Positions 11,021 to 22,833 of a stretch of DNA of 64,000 nt are shown here, one piece after another. The notes below the pieces were generated by a model. It was not told the DNA's origin. It saw only the letters and a program-made list of their open reading frames with translations, and made no database searches. The stretch is from Oscheius dolichura (taxonomy: Eukaryota; Nematoda; Chromadorea; Rhabditida; Rhabditidae). The number at the start of each line of letters is the position of its first letter. Within the stretch, counting starts at the first letter, position 1. The position numbers and the translations under genes were made by a program. The stretch lies in assembly GCA_932521035.1 (NCBI GenBank), contig OW051495.1:7006001-7070000 (forward strand), given 5' to 3'.

Positions 11021-11828
11021 TCAACAACACACCTGGAAGAGGTTGAGGAAACACTCGCCGACTGAATCTGTCAGACCTCCATGGACATCACCTGGAAAAA
11101 AGAGGAAAAAGTCCAGTTGAAGGTTAGACGAAAAAACGGGGAGGAAAGGACCTACTAATGACAGTGTCGGCTTCTTCTGCTGCACTCCGAACAACCGCAT
11201 TGTACCGACGTCTTTTCATGTACGCGGCTACAACCTATGAGCAGCAGTGTACCATTATAGGGTCTCTCCCACCTGTACCAGTAGAACAATCCCCAAGGCA
11301 CTCGCTATTCGGCCACTAAAGCTCAAAAACCCAATCAGATATTTCGAAGGGGTTTCGGAGAGAGCTGAAATACTCTACGGTCACAATAACAAGGCCCTTA
11401 CTCTTTTTCAGTTTGAACTTGAGAGCGTGTTCATTTTCCACGGCCGTCTTTATCACTTCTTGTTGCAATTGGGCCGACCAAATACTGGCCAGATAAGCAA
11501 AGACGTTTAGGGCCGTCCCCAGCAACAAAAAGGCTATGATCCCGGCACATTGGTTCTCTAAGAATGGAAAGATCAGGAGGGAGAGGATAAGGGAAGACCT
11601 ACTTCTGAACTTCTCTCGTCTCTTCCGGAATTGTTCTCGAACAGCGGAGGTGACACTGGTAAGGGAGCGAGACTTCTTCATACCAGAAGGAGTTATGAGA
11701 AAATCCTCGGGAACGGCCAGATTCACTGGACCAGGAGACTTCTACAACCGTTTTCTAGTCTAACTCCTCGGACTGACCTCTGTATCCTCGGCGAAGGTGA
11801 GGTTCCTCCTGTCATCTGATGGTTCCAT
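11021..11828 (-). CDS. Two-TM membrane protein of unknown function (about 195 aa)
   Basis: Six exons (11828-11778, 11741-11603, 11557-11402, 11364-11273, 11234-11156, 11091-11021) join in frame to a TGA. Introns are 36-64 bp. The product has an acidic N-terminus (MEPSDDRRNLTFAEDTEKSP) and a basic stretch (REQFRKRREKFRK). Two hydrophobic segments follow (IIAFLLLGTALNVFAYL and LIGFLSFSGRIASALGIVLL) around a charged loop, then a basic segment and a short tail. The strict phase agreement over six exons argues for a real gene. A second start at 12156 is possible through an extra exon that splices into the same frame at DDRRNL. No family recognised. Confidence 0.7.
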
Positions 11829-13006
11829 GAAGTTGAAATAAAGAAACCGACAAATGGCGTCAGGTGAATGGCAACACGATATCCATGGGACTCAGTCAAA
11901 AACTTTCATAACATATTTGGAGAAACAAAGTCGCCGTCAACCCGGGATATCAGCTTACCTACATGAACGTCGGTTTGAAGACCACGTGTCTAGACGAAGA
12001 GGTCAGGAAGATCTTCCGAATATGGAGGATGATTATTCCAAGGATATCGCTTTTTGTACCTCAGTAAATCTCTAGTCGTTCTTTAAGTTTTAGACCCACA
12101 AGGAACCAAAGAAGCCCGTCACTTACAGCAGTCATCATGTCCACGTCTGTCGCCATTCCAGAGATGCCCTTCGCCGGGCAAATTATAAAAAATAGACGAA
12201 ACATAGAGAGCACGTCTTGTACTTGGGGGAATAGTCATAAAAAAATCCCTGCAAACCCGACTGGGGGTGGTAAACAAGCTAGGATTAGCACTCCTTGAGT
12301 CCTGTTGGATAGGAATCTTGTTTGTAGATTGTTTTACTCGAGAAAAGTTGCTTGATAGGAGGATTTTTAGTCTTTGTTTATCGCCAGCCAAACAAACACA
12401 GCTGGACCCATCACAACACGGTAATCCATTTTGCCTCGCAGATCACTCTCTCCGATTGGCGCGGCTCAACAAATGGTTCTGTCTGTTTTTGATGTTGGTT
12501 CCTCTGCTAACTACTCTCGTCTCCTTCGAGTGGAATCTTCAACATGTCGAAAACACTTCACTCTTTTAGTACTTTCCACTATTATATTTTGCTGCTATGG
12601 TCCCCGAGGACAGGTGTTCCATTCCCAGGTGTATTTCTTCTCAAAAATAACTATCATTACCTACACTTCCGCTCGGTTCAAATTATTCGTAAATAGCAAA
12701 AATTTCATAGGAAAATGTACTCGATAATGAGAGGAAAGTTCAAGAAAAACACTTCATAAATATTCGAAGAGAACTCTACGGGTAGAAGGCAAGAAGTATA
12801 ATATTTACTATAAAGAGATCCTGGGGTGAAAGAGCTGTAGTCGTCGACGAGCGGCCGCGGATTACCCAAACCTGGAAATTGTTGTTATTCTGGCTGGCTA
12901 CCATAGGGGAGCAGTGGTGCCTTGTGAGGGGCTTCGGGAAAGGAAGGACACAATTAGCCTACAGGAAGCCGTATTACGTATAATTCGACAGACAGGCATC
13001 ATGTTA
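11829..13006. other. Intergenic; possible 5' exon of the preceding minus-strand gene
   Basis: On the minus strand 12156-12127 (MATDVDMMTA followed by GTAAGT) and about 11990-11960 can be spliced in frame to the gene ending at 11021. Otherwise only short, unsupported frames are present. Confidence 0.35.
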
Positions 13007-13666
13007 TTAGAAGGGGAAGGGGTGTATAGTCAAAACAAGGGGCGAGGGGGGCAGGGTCAAACGGGGGCGTTTTAGGAAAATTCGGGCCAATCTACCAAAA
13101 AAAACAACATAGGTTGTTACTACCGCCAACGCAAAAGTTAAGAAATGGTCTAAAACGAGAATGGTATCGTCATTCAGGGAAATTGAAATGATGCGAGCTG
13201 GACACAACTCGTAAAATTCCGAGTGGTCACTGGGGGGAAGGATAATTAGGCAAGGGCTGGGGGTATCTCAGTTCAAAAAGAGGAGACGAACCTTAGTCTC
13301 TCGGCGTCGTTCATGTAGTTTATCAAGTCGGTGATCATCTGTACTCGCTTTTCACTGGAACTTTAATGGCTTGTTTTAGGGGAAAGAGGGAGGATACCGT
13401 GTGATGGGGGCTCGCTTCACGGCGCTGAAGGATCTTCTCGGCCTGATCACGATCACATCTTCTGGCATGTAGTAGTATCTATCATCCTCGAAATAACACA
13501 GGCAACTGAAAGATAGATCTATTAGAAGGGTATATGAAGCGATACAGTAGAGAGTATCCCGGTCTTTGAGAAAAGGATCCGCTACAGTAAGAAGCAGAGA
13601 GTGAGAAGGAACTTACCAGGATATAGAGTAGACGAGGAGGAGGAAGAGCTGCGTCCTGTCGGGCAT
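13007..13666 (-). CDS. Small protein with signal peptide, basic sites and C-terminal hydrophobic segment (149 aa)
   Basis: Four exons (13666-13617, 13505-13398, 13360-13292, 13229-13007) join in frame. The start gives a signal peptide (MPDRTQLFLLLVYSISCCLC). Next comes an acidic, tyrosine-rich stretch (FEDDRYYYMPEDV), then a region with clustered basic residues (RPRRSFSAVKR, EKRVQ) that could be prohormone-convertase sites. A hydrophobic segment (FLTFALAVVTTYVVFFG) lies near the C-terminus. It could be a peptide precursor or a small single-pass protein. No family match from memory. The last exon is the weakest part, since its C-terminal tail is low in information. Confidence 0.5.
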
Positions 13667-14008
13667 GTCTCTCTTGTGCGAATGAGCCCAGCCCAGGGGG
13701 CGGTAGCGAGACCTCGAAGCTTCAAACGAAGGCGCGATGAATTGCGCCTCGAAGTGAATCAAAATAGGGCCGAATTAGCTCCTCCCCCGCGTGTTAATAC
13801 AAAAAGAATATGATGATGAGAGGACTTCCTCAGGGAAGTGGAAATGATACTTCCGCCGGGCGGGATAACGAAACGAGTAGAGAACGACTGGAACTGGCAG
13901 ATTGGAGGGAGAGGGCGGCTAGTCACGTTCCCTTGCCAAAGACAGCTGATTACAAGCTATAACCGGAGGATGGAATGGGTACTGTATGCCTTCCGAATCA
14001 TTTTATGA

Positions 14009-14821
14009 CACAGCTCGCCGCGGAAGAAGAAAGGTCGGCGCAACAGTGATCGTGCCGGGACCAGCGCAATTTTTGCTCTTCGGCCAATACAACTTTGTCG
14101 AACTCAGCGTGAAAAAACGGCACATTTTTACTTTTTTCTGTAAACTGCATTCGATCCGGCATTCTCGAAAGATTCGGAAGTAATTTTTGAGGGTCATGAA
14201 AATGTGCCATTGAAAAGAAAATGAGTTTTTTGAGGTTTTCTATATCAAAAGCGTTACAGATTTTGGTGCCAAAATTACTTCCGGTTCAGCTTTTTTTTTC
14301 TGCATCGAATGAGCCCAACAATAGCAAAAATGAATGTGTGGATCACAAGTGCCACGTTCGACAAAGTTGGATACCGTAATCTCATACTTCAATACAAAAA
14401 ACGCGGTTTGCCCGCTGTTTACACCCGTTTTCATTCAACGTCGATTTTTTGAAAAATCTGTCAAAATCTTTGAAAATTTATTTTTCAAAACTGTGACATC
14501 CGATCTTTTTCATTTTTGCTGCAATCGATTAGTCTCATTATGGGGAGCATTTTAAGTTATCAACGGAAGAATATCATGAGAAAAAGTTATTTTTGAATCA
14601 TTTCGGAACAAAATTCACTGATTTTCCATTACACTTCAAATCTGCATTATTTTATGCTTTTCTCTTTTAGTTTATAGTAATTTGGGATCGATAAGACCGA
14701 ATAAAACATTGAAAACACATGAAAATATGTAGAAACGCATATATGAAAAACTGGCATGTGGTCGCTGCAGGACCAATTTAGCCATTTTAGACCTTTGAGG
14801 TGCCGACCTCGGCGAGCTGTG
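14009..14821 (+). mobile_element. TIR repeat copy 1 (about 0.8 kb, non-autonomous DNA element)
   Basis: The element begins CACAGCTCGCCG and ends with its reverse complement CGGCGAGCTGTG. It is flanked on both sides by ATGA (14005-14008 and 14822-14825), a plausible 4-bp target-site duplication. The interior is AT-rich and closely matches 24475-25276, including shared blocks such as TTTATAGTAATTTGGG. It encodes no transposase, so it is non-autonomous. Superfamily not assigned. Confidence 0.8.
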
Positions 14822-14825
14822 ATGA

Positions 14826-16046
14826 ACGAGGTTCAACAGTTTTTCCGGATTCACTTGGCTTCTTCGGTTCACGCGTCGATCCATGGTTCATTCTTCAAGA
14901 AACGTCGACAATACGTCACCATGGCTCCTGTTGGGTCAAAAAAGAACAGCGATATGGCTCAAATTTCTGTCAGTAACCGTACTTTCCCGTGTTCAACGTT
15001 TTGGAACAGTTACCGTAATTCTCATCGAAAACTGCTGCTTCTGGTGCAGATAACACGTTCTTCAAACAGACACCTCTTCTGTTCCAACATCCACATTCGA
15101 ACAGTACCCTTTTCTGTTCAATAATTTCAGTTCATTGATATGTTACCGCCTACGAGTGTCCTTGTTATGGCGTGATTTAGAGTTTTTAGTTTTCCTCTTC
15201 CGTGGAATTGAACTTGTCCCGAACGTGGAGGTGGTCCACTCTGGCACTCTGACGTTGTTTTGTTATTTTATGAAACAATGCATCCACGGGGTCCCGAAGC
15301 ATTTCTACGGGCCACGCATATTTTCGGCACTAAAAATTCATTAAAATATTCATCCCACTCAGTACGGGATGCCATCGAAAACCAAAGCCTGGGTCCGTCG
15401 GGTCCCCAATCTGTTCTCTTCCGGGGAAGGGCTTCCCTAGTCCGGGAAATGCAGCACACGATTACGAAATGCGGCTTCACTCGGATGACTTCCTTGACCG
15501 AAGATCTCGTGATTAAAATAAGGGCTCGTACTTTCTTTGGCACCTGTTCTCTCATTTTCACGGGTCGGCGAACGTGTCTGATGAGCATCACGACTAATTG
15601 GACAAGAAAGGAAGGTGGGGATAGAAGAAGAGCCAAAGGAAGTATCTCATAGGTAGATCAAGTGTTCAAGCTATCCGATAACAACAGGGCCCCTCCAGAA
15701 ATCTATTTCATGGTAACGGTTGAAGTGGCAAACCTGGCTTGCAAACGACCGCACCAAATCCTGTTCTCCCGTGTTCACTATTCCGTATTCCCATTCGTTT
15801 ATTTTCCCTTTATTATTGCCGTTGCGCTTGCGTACGTCTGCGTACTCCGAGGACGCACCTTTTGTTGCGCACGTGATCAGCCGTTTATTGAATTTCGAAC
15901 GCCTTCACATCCCTCGGGATTCGCTTTTCTATTTTTCTTCCTTCCTTTTTCCTTTCCTATATTTTTAATTTTTGAAATATTCTATTTTTGCAGATTGTAT
16001 GCCTATATCGATTCCTGTATGCTGACGACAATAGCCAGCCATTTCC
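14826..16046. other. Intergenic stretch, no supported gene
   Basis: Open frames of similar length occur on both strands at 15260-15652, which suggests chance rather than coding. A TTTTTGCAG acceptor at 15993 lies 53 bp before the hst-1 start and probably marks a trans-splice or 5'-UTR splice site. Confidence 0.4.
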
Positions 16047-19000
16047 ATGCTGCCGTACCTTAACCGGCGGTACTGGAAGGTCCTCCGCGTGGTGTTCTGT
16101 CTCTGTGTCACTTCCCTCCTCTATTCCATCTACAGTCTCTCCTCCACCGAGACCGTCGTCCCCCGTCGTCAACCAGCCCGTCTCCCCGTCTATCAATGCC
16201 CCCACAACACTTCCCAAGTATTGGAAACGGCTCAATTCCCCGAGCCCATCGCTCCCTCAAATTCTACCGAGGGTCGGATCCTGCTCCTTTTGGAGAGTGC
16301 CTATTCCCGTCACGGGAAACTGCTTCTTCAAGTACTCAATGCCCTGAAATATCCCTACAAGACGGAGGTTCTCTCGAAGAATCTGCCCATGTTGACCACG
16401 GCCGTCCACGGCCGCTATTCCCTGGTCATTGTGGAGAATTACTACAAATATCTGAATCTGCCTCGGTGGAATCGACAACTTCTCGACAAATATTGCCGGG
16501 AATATAAGGTATTCCCTGCTTTTTTCTCGGTCTAAAACTGCTTAGGTCCCGATAATCTCTTTTCTGACCACTCGGGCCAATGTCTCCTACAATCGGGCCA
16601 AGATCAAAGGATCTGGGGTCTATATCTGGCAGAATCAGACCGTAAGAAACGTCTATTTCTAGAGAATATTTCATTTTTCAGATCAATTCCCTGATGTTGG
16701 ACGTGTCGAATATTCATAGAATCGGCCGGGTGGGTGCTCGGCTGGACAACCTCGAGGCACAGGAATGGGTCCTTTTTGAGGATGGCCAGGGGCAGCACAG
16801 TGTGAGAAGCCATCTAATACAGTAGGAAATATATATATTTAGATTCTCTCGGCTGAATCCGAGGGAATTACCCGGTCGGCGGCCATCTTTGACTCGGGGA
16901 AGACGGACGGAGTACAGCGTGTCCTCTTTGGGTACAATGTCACCGACTGGGTTGTCAAGGTTGGTCCTCTTCTTTCTTTTTTACTCTTCTTCCCAGATGA
17001 CATTTATCGATTCGTTGACCTTCTTTTCTTCGGGACAGATCTCCTGGCCATTGGATAGATTTATCCAGGTTGATATCGACGACATCTTTGTAGGAGCCAG
17101 AGGAACCCGAATGGTTGAGGAAGACGTCCAGTAAGAGCTCATTCTCCCCTATTTATTCGTTTCCAGTGCATTGATAGCCAGTCAGGATCGACTCCGACTG
17201 AAGATAGACAACTTCACCTATACTTTGGGATTTTCTGGAAGTTATTTTCGCAATGGGGATGCGCTGGAAGATCGGGGAGACGAGCTACTGGCCGGTAAGG
17301 GGAAGATACGGCCGTCAGATGGAACAATTTCAGAGAAAGCGTCGAATTTCGTCTGGTTCCCCCATATGTGGAGACATAACCACGCCCATGAACATAACGG
17401 AACCTACCTGGAGGCGACGATGGTTCAGAACAAACTCTTCGCCCAGGTTGGTTTCCACCTATCAAAGATTATTTACCCCGGGAACATTCTAGAACCTCCG
17501 TCTTCCCGTCCCCTACCCTTATGCCATCGCGCCGCAACACGACGGCGTCTATCCCGTCCACGAGGAATTGTACTCCGCCTGGTTGAAGGTATACCTCTCT
17601 CCTCTTCCCTTTACAAAATATCTTCCAGGTGTGGAATGTCCGGGTGACCGCCACCGAGGAGTATCCCCATTTCAAGCCGGCCACCTCCAGGCGGGGCTTC
17701 TTCTACCGGAACATCTCCGTCCTCCCGAGACAGACATGCGGTCTCTACACGCACACCCAGTTCTTCGAGAGTTACCCGGAGGGGTCGAACAAGTTGCTGT
17801 CCCTGATCCAGGGAGGCGATCTCTTCTCCACCATCTTATTGAATCCAGTGAGTCTATCAGCCGGGATTCAGTCTCTTCCTCTAGATTTCCATCTTCATGA
17901 CCCACCAACAGAACTATGCCCATGACCGGCTGGCCATCTTCACTTTCGAGAGCATCGTCAATTTTATCAATTGCTGGACAAATTTGAAGTTACGGTAAGG
18001 GCGGGATGTCACCATGGGGAACTCTTCTTCAGGTGGCAGGATCCGATCTCCTCGGCCGAACTGTATTTCACAATGTTTCCAATGGAAAAGACCCCTGTCT
18101 GGAGTGTTAGTCACCGTATTTTTGTAGTAAAAAAGGAAATTTCTAGAATCCTTGTGAAGATCCACGGCACCGTAGCATCCTTCCTCCCCAGCTGAACTGT
18201 TCCTCTCTAAATTTTCCAAATTTGCTGATCGTCGGCCCCCAGAAGACAGGCTCCACGGCACTGGGCTCCTTCCTCTCCCTCCACCCCAATATCTCCACCA
18301 ATCGGCCAATCCCCGGCTCTTTCGAGGAGATACAATTTTTCGGAGCGGCCAACTATGGGAAAGGACTCCAATGGTTAGACTTTCTCACAGTTATTATAAG
18401 ATTTTTATATTCGCAGGTACTTGTCGAACTTCAACCAGTCGCAGGTGATATTCGAGAAGAGTGCAACCTATTTCGATAACACGGATGCGGCCCGCCAGGT
18501 GGCTGCTCTCCTCCCCTCGACCAATATCGTCGTCATCCTCTATGACCCGGCCCTCAGAGCTTATTCCTGGTACCAGGTGCTCCAAACATTCAGATCCCAT
18601 AAAAAGCGTCTCCTTTAGCATCTCCTGGCTCACAACGACACCCAGGCCATCGCTGCCGGCAGCTTGGAAACTATCCTGGGCTCCAACTCGACGGGGATGG
18701 CCAAAGTGAGACAGCGATGCCTATCGGGAGGACGATATTCCCACCATTTGGATAGGTGGACGGAGCTGTTCCCCCTGACACAAATACATCTGATCGATGG
18801 GGATAAATTGAAGAAGGAACCTCAAAAGGTGGTCAAATGGCTGGCTGATAAGCTGGGGCTACCGCCATTTGACTTCGATTCTCATATTCGATACAGCCCT
18901 TCCAAGAAATATTTCTGCCAGGTTTGATATCATCTTTTCCTTTTTTTATTTTTACTTTATAGCTGATGGATGGGAAGACAAAATGCCTTGGAAAAGGAAA

Positions 19001-19160
19001 GGGAAGGAGCTATCCGGCCATGAGTGCCGAATTACGGCGCCGATTGAATGAGATCTTCAAAAATGATAACCTCTCCCTGCATAGGTTCCTCACCAGAAAC
19101 AAATTACGGGTGCCTGCTTGGCTTTCTCAAGTTTTAGATGTAGCTCAAGATGTCGTTTAG
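16047..19160 (+). CDS. hst-1: Heparan sulfate N-deacetylase/N-sulfotransferase (NDST)
   Basis: Fifteen exons (16047-16508, 16546-16641, 16682-16801, 16843-16959, 16997-17130, 17167-17294, 17334-17446, 17493-17588, 17629-17847, 17885-17994, 18033-18105, 18147-18373, 18417-18576, 18619-18921, 18963-19160) encode about 851 aa, the usual NDST size. It is a type II Golgi protein: a short cytosolic end and one TM at about residues 11-30. The N-deacetylase half carries [15 protein letters not shown] and [12 protein letters not shown]. The sulfotransferase half carries the PAPS loop PQKTGSTAL (about 587-595, catalytic Lys 589) and FEEIQFF. It removes acetyl and adds sulfate on glucosamine of heparan sulfate, the first modification step. 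Intron 6 (39 bp) is in frame and open. Confidence 0.95.
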
Positions 19161-19554
19161 AGATAAGTTTCTAGTTATAGTTTGTATAGAAAAGCGAGAT
19201 GTAATTTTCCGAATACGACGCAATACAAAATTACGCGTTTTTCGCAATGCTAATCTCGCACTTGCCAGAATATCTTCGATTTCAACCTCTTCTGCTTTTT
19301 TTCCTTTTCTGTGATATATTTTTCTATCCAATTCCAATATTAGGTGCTTATATTTTACGAGCTTATTACTCCCTGAAGAGTTGTGGTTGTGCATTATGTG
19401 TATTCAACGGGCTTTATGTGCTTTTAGAACATACTTATATACCTCTTGCTTGCTCATAAACGATTTTACTTGCTTTTTCATTTATCACAATTCGAGTAAT
19501 ATCTCCATTTATCTCATTAATTTTATTATGTTCAATTTGTACAAAGTTTATAGA
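19161..19554. other. AT-rich intergenic stretch between hst-1 and the U1-C gene
   Basis: No exon-like protein is visible. It probably holds the hst-1 3' end and the promoter of the U1-C gene; base composition turns clearly AT-rich here. Confidence 0.5.
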
Positions 19555-20038
19555 ATGCCCAAGTATTACTGTGACTATTGCGACACTTTCCTTACTCATG
19601 ACTCTCCTTCTGTGAGAAAGACTCATAATGGTGGACGTAAACATAAAGAAAACGTTCGTATGTTTTATCAAGTAAGTGTACCTTTTCGTATGTGTTCCTA
19701 AGTAATCCTTTTCAGAAATGGATGGAAGATCAAGCACAAAAACTCGTTGATGCTACTGCTCGTGCTTTTGCTGGAAGTCAAGTTCGTTCCGCTCTTGCAA
19801 GCCGTCCTCTTCTCGGTGCTCCAATGATGCCAACAGTTCAACAAGTTGCTCCGATGCGTGCGTTCGGTGCTTTCCCTGCGCCCGGAGGTGTAAGTATTTA
19901 TTTGTATAATATCAAAGCTTTTCTTTTTTAAACATAGAACATGTTTTTCTTTAGATGCCGTTCGTTCCTCCTGTTGGAGTTGTTCCTGTCGGACCACAGC
20001 CTATGATGCCACCCAATCAATTCCGTGGAGGTTTCTAA
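19555..20038 (+). CDS. snrpc: U1 small nuclear ribonucleoprotein C
   Basis: Three exons (19555-19671, 19716-19889, 19955-20038) encode 124 aa. The N-terminus is the U1-C/matrin-type zinc finger: [20 protein letters not shown], then [14 protein letters not shown], with the two Cys and two His spaced as in the family. Downstream is [11 protein letters not shown] and a Pro/Met-rich C-terminus ending NQFRGGF. U1-C binds U1 snRNP and helps recognise the 5' splice site. The next gene (pole-2) starts 175 bp downstream in the same direction. Confidence 0.95.
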
Positions 20039-20102
20039 TTTTTTCCGTTGTGGTCTCATCTTATTTAAATTGGTTTAAAAAACATTGTAATATTATTATC
20101 TG

Positions 20103-20108
20103 AATAAA
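20103..20108 (+). terminator. Probable polyadenylation signal AATAAA of the U1-C gene
   Basis: AATAAA lies 65 bp after the U1-C stop codon and about 90 bp before the splice acceptor of pole-2. This is the arrangement seen between nematode operon genes. Confidence 0.5.
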
Positions 20109-20190
20109 ATTTGCACAGTTTAACCATTGCTTTTTTCCTTGGTTTGCTTTGGTTAGCGTAAACATATCTGTTGTGTTTGTGCCTGCTTCC

Positions 20191-20199
20191 TTATTTTAG
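20191..20199 (+). other. Probable trans-splice acceptor of pole-2
   Basis: The acceptor TTATTTTAG ends 14 bp before the pole-2 start codon, and no upstream coding exon can be joined to it. A spliced leader is the likely partner. Confidence 0.45.
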
Positions 20200-20213
20200 C
20201 ATAGTAGTATAAT

Positions 20214-22263
20214 ATGGGAGATGCTGATCGGGAAAAGCTGAAGAGAGAATTAACGGCAAAATTCAAAGCAAATGGCTTCACGCTTAAAAAGTATAGTGCG
20301 TTGTGATAGTAGATTATTTTTATTTACAGAGATGCTCTAGATTTCCTGGTAGATCATTTAGACTCGTGTGATAAACATCGACGTATCAAAATCATGGATA
20401 AGCTTATGAATACTCTCAGGCAACAGCAATGTATCGTTTTCTTTTTTAGATAACGCACCGTGATTTTCAGTAACGACCGCTCTTTTGACAAAAGATACTA
20501 TGCGTGATGTCATTACACAAATATTAAATGCTGCTTCACAATCGAAGTATGGTTTATTTTCTATTACATCTCTAATTTCTTTTTTGCAGTGTTCCTCTGT
20601 TCAATATATATGACGCTTTCGCGGTCAAAAAGTTTGTACTTGATCAGGATAGTCGGAAAATAGTGCAATCAACCGAGAAGCTACAGGTTTCGTAATTTTT
20701 TGTTTGTTTCATATGTTTTTCATTGCAGGTTATAGCTGGCGTAGACAAAGCTACTGAATCCTTTCGAAGAAGGTTTCAAATGGTAGTACAGCGAGCAAAG
20801 AGATGTAAAAATCTTGACAAAATCCGGTCTCAATTTCATACAATTGATTCGTTGGTTGGACTGAGCAAGAAAGTGGAAAATGTAGTTGTTATAGGAATGC
20901 TAGTGCAGCAAAAAGTACCTTGTTTTTCATTTTTCGTAGTTACAATTGCAGGACGACTGCTACCACATTGAAGATCTTGGAAGTTCCATTCAAGTTGAAT
21001 TTACCGATACTACATTTAGACCAGGACTTTACACAGAAGGAGGAATTTATATGTTTGAGGTTCACTTACTTAGAAGTGTTGAACTTATACAATTTAGGGA
21101 ACTTTTGATAGTAATCTTTTTCTAATATCTAGTGCTGCATTAGTTCCTTTAGAAGAAGCTGAAGCCACTCGAGAATATTTTGGAAATGAAAATTGGTTTG
21201 GAGGAGATGATGCTGTAAGAATAATTATTTACACTTATCATTGACTTTAGATAGCATATAGAAAAAACGAAAAGCTATTAAAAGCTGTTAGAACAAATCC
21301 TGATGCATGTATTGCAATTCTTTCTGATGTGTTCTTGGACGATCCTAAAGTGAGTTCAACTGATATTATAATATGGCGTTCAGGTTATGAAAGGCATATA
21401 CCACATGCTATCCGGCTTCAGTGAAGCACCGCCAGTAGCTTTTATTTTATGTGGAAATTTTTGCTCTAAACCAAGACAAGACGAAACCTTGGGGTTGTTG
21501 GAGAATGGTTTTCGGAGGTAATATATTTTTTTAAATTGAGTAATGGCTATTTTAGGTTGGCTAATATTTTAAACGAACCAGATTTTAAAGAACAATACAA
21601 AAACACACATTTTGTCTTTATCCCTGGGCCAGATGATCCGCCCAACAATATTGTAGTTTTTTATCTCTTGAAAACTTTCATTTTGTTTAGTTTCTTCCTC
21701 GACTTCGCCTACCAGCATTTCTTTTCAATCATCTGCAGAATGTTCCTAATGTATCCTTTTCTAGCAGTCCAGTAAGAATACAATATGGTAGCAAGGAGAT
21801 TGTAATTTTGCGAGATGATTTAGTGGAGAAGATGTGCAAGTAAGTTCTCCCAAATTTACAATTGCTCATTCTGTTTAGACATGCTGTGAATAAAGTGAAA
21901 CAACAGGATATTCCAAGATTTTTTTCGCGTACTGTCCTCAGTCAGGCGCACCTCTCACCGTTCTGTATGCATCTTTCTCCTGTAGTATGGGACTGGGATC
22001 ATGCTCTTTCTCTTCATCCTTTACCTGACTTGCTTATAGTAGCAGATAAATTCGGAAAATTCACAGAAACACAAGCAGGTGCGCTATTTGTTGTTTTATT
22101 TTTGCAATAGTGATTTTATCTCCCTTTCAGGTTAATTTATTTCTTTTTTTCAGGAACGCTTGTGTCTAATCCAGGTTCTTTTTCAAAATCAGCTTTCGGA
22201 TTTCATGTTTACTACCCAGCACAGGACCGTATCGATGATAGCCAACTTCCACCTTTTGATTGA
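20214..22263 (+). CDS. pole-2: DNA polymerase epsilon subunit 2 (B subunit)
   Basis: Thirteen exons (20214-20290, 20330-20430, 20471-20546, 20590-20686, 20729-20914, 20952-21059, 21098-21214, 21251-21349, 21384-21517, 21556-21652, 21691-21839, 21879-22078, 22154-22263) encode about 516 aa, close to the family norm. The order fits: an N-terminal helical part (MGDADREKLKRELTAKFKAN), the OB-fold region (RPGLYTEGGIYMFE), then the inactive phosphodiesterase fold (LSDVFLDDP, FILCGNFCS, FVFIPGPDDP), and near the end HPLPDLLIVADKF and NPGSFSKSAFGFHVYYP. It supports the leading-strand replicase in the nucleus. Codons are AT-rich like those of its upstream neighbour, with which it may share an operon. 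Confidence 0.95.
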
Positions 22264-22833
22264 TTATGGTTATTTTTTTATTCCATTGTTCAGCTTTTCA
22301 GTTTCTTACGAGTTTTCCGTGATCTGTTTCCATGCATTCCAAATAAATTGGTAAATTTTATCCTTCTGCAACAACGCTAAAGTGGATTCCTTTTAGGCGA
22401 ACAAAATATTCGTAAGGTATAGCGCAACTCATATACTTTAAAATGTATATTGGTTCCTAGTTCTTATAGTTGAACCAGAGCTCAACCCCTTGCAGCAATT
22501 CAACGCCCCCTCCCCCCAAATTATAGAGGCAAATATCAATCGAGCCTACATTATCTGTAGTCAACAAATCACCCCTCTTGTTTTCAATTATCTTTCTACA
22601 TCCGTTAAAAAACTACTCGAGTTCTTGGTAAAGTAATATCTATGTAGGGTGGCCTGGACTTGTGCAGAACTGTGCTACCCAATGAACTTAACCCCACTAA
22701 CTTCATTATCTTCTCGTAGTCTTACCTTCTCAACTTTTAAGACACGTTCAACTTATTACCCCGGAAAGTGTAACTAATACAATTACATCGCAAGAATTCC
22801 AGCAGCAAACGGAGTGTTGTTTTTTCCTCTAGA
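22264..22833. other. Intergenic stretch, no gene recognised
   Basis: No coherent exons on either strand. It probably contains the pole-2 3' end and the promoter of the next receptor. Confidence 0.5.

Noticed and set aside
15260-15652. Open frames of about 125 codons on both strands
   Set aside because: They mirror each other on opposite strands, show no domain or signal peptide, and cannot be splice-linked to hst-1.
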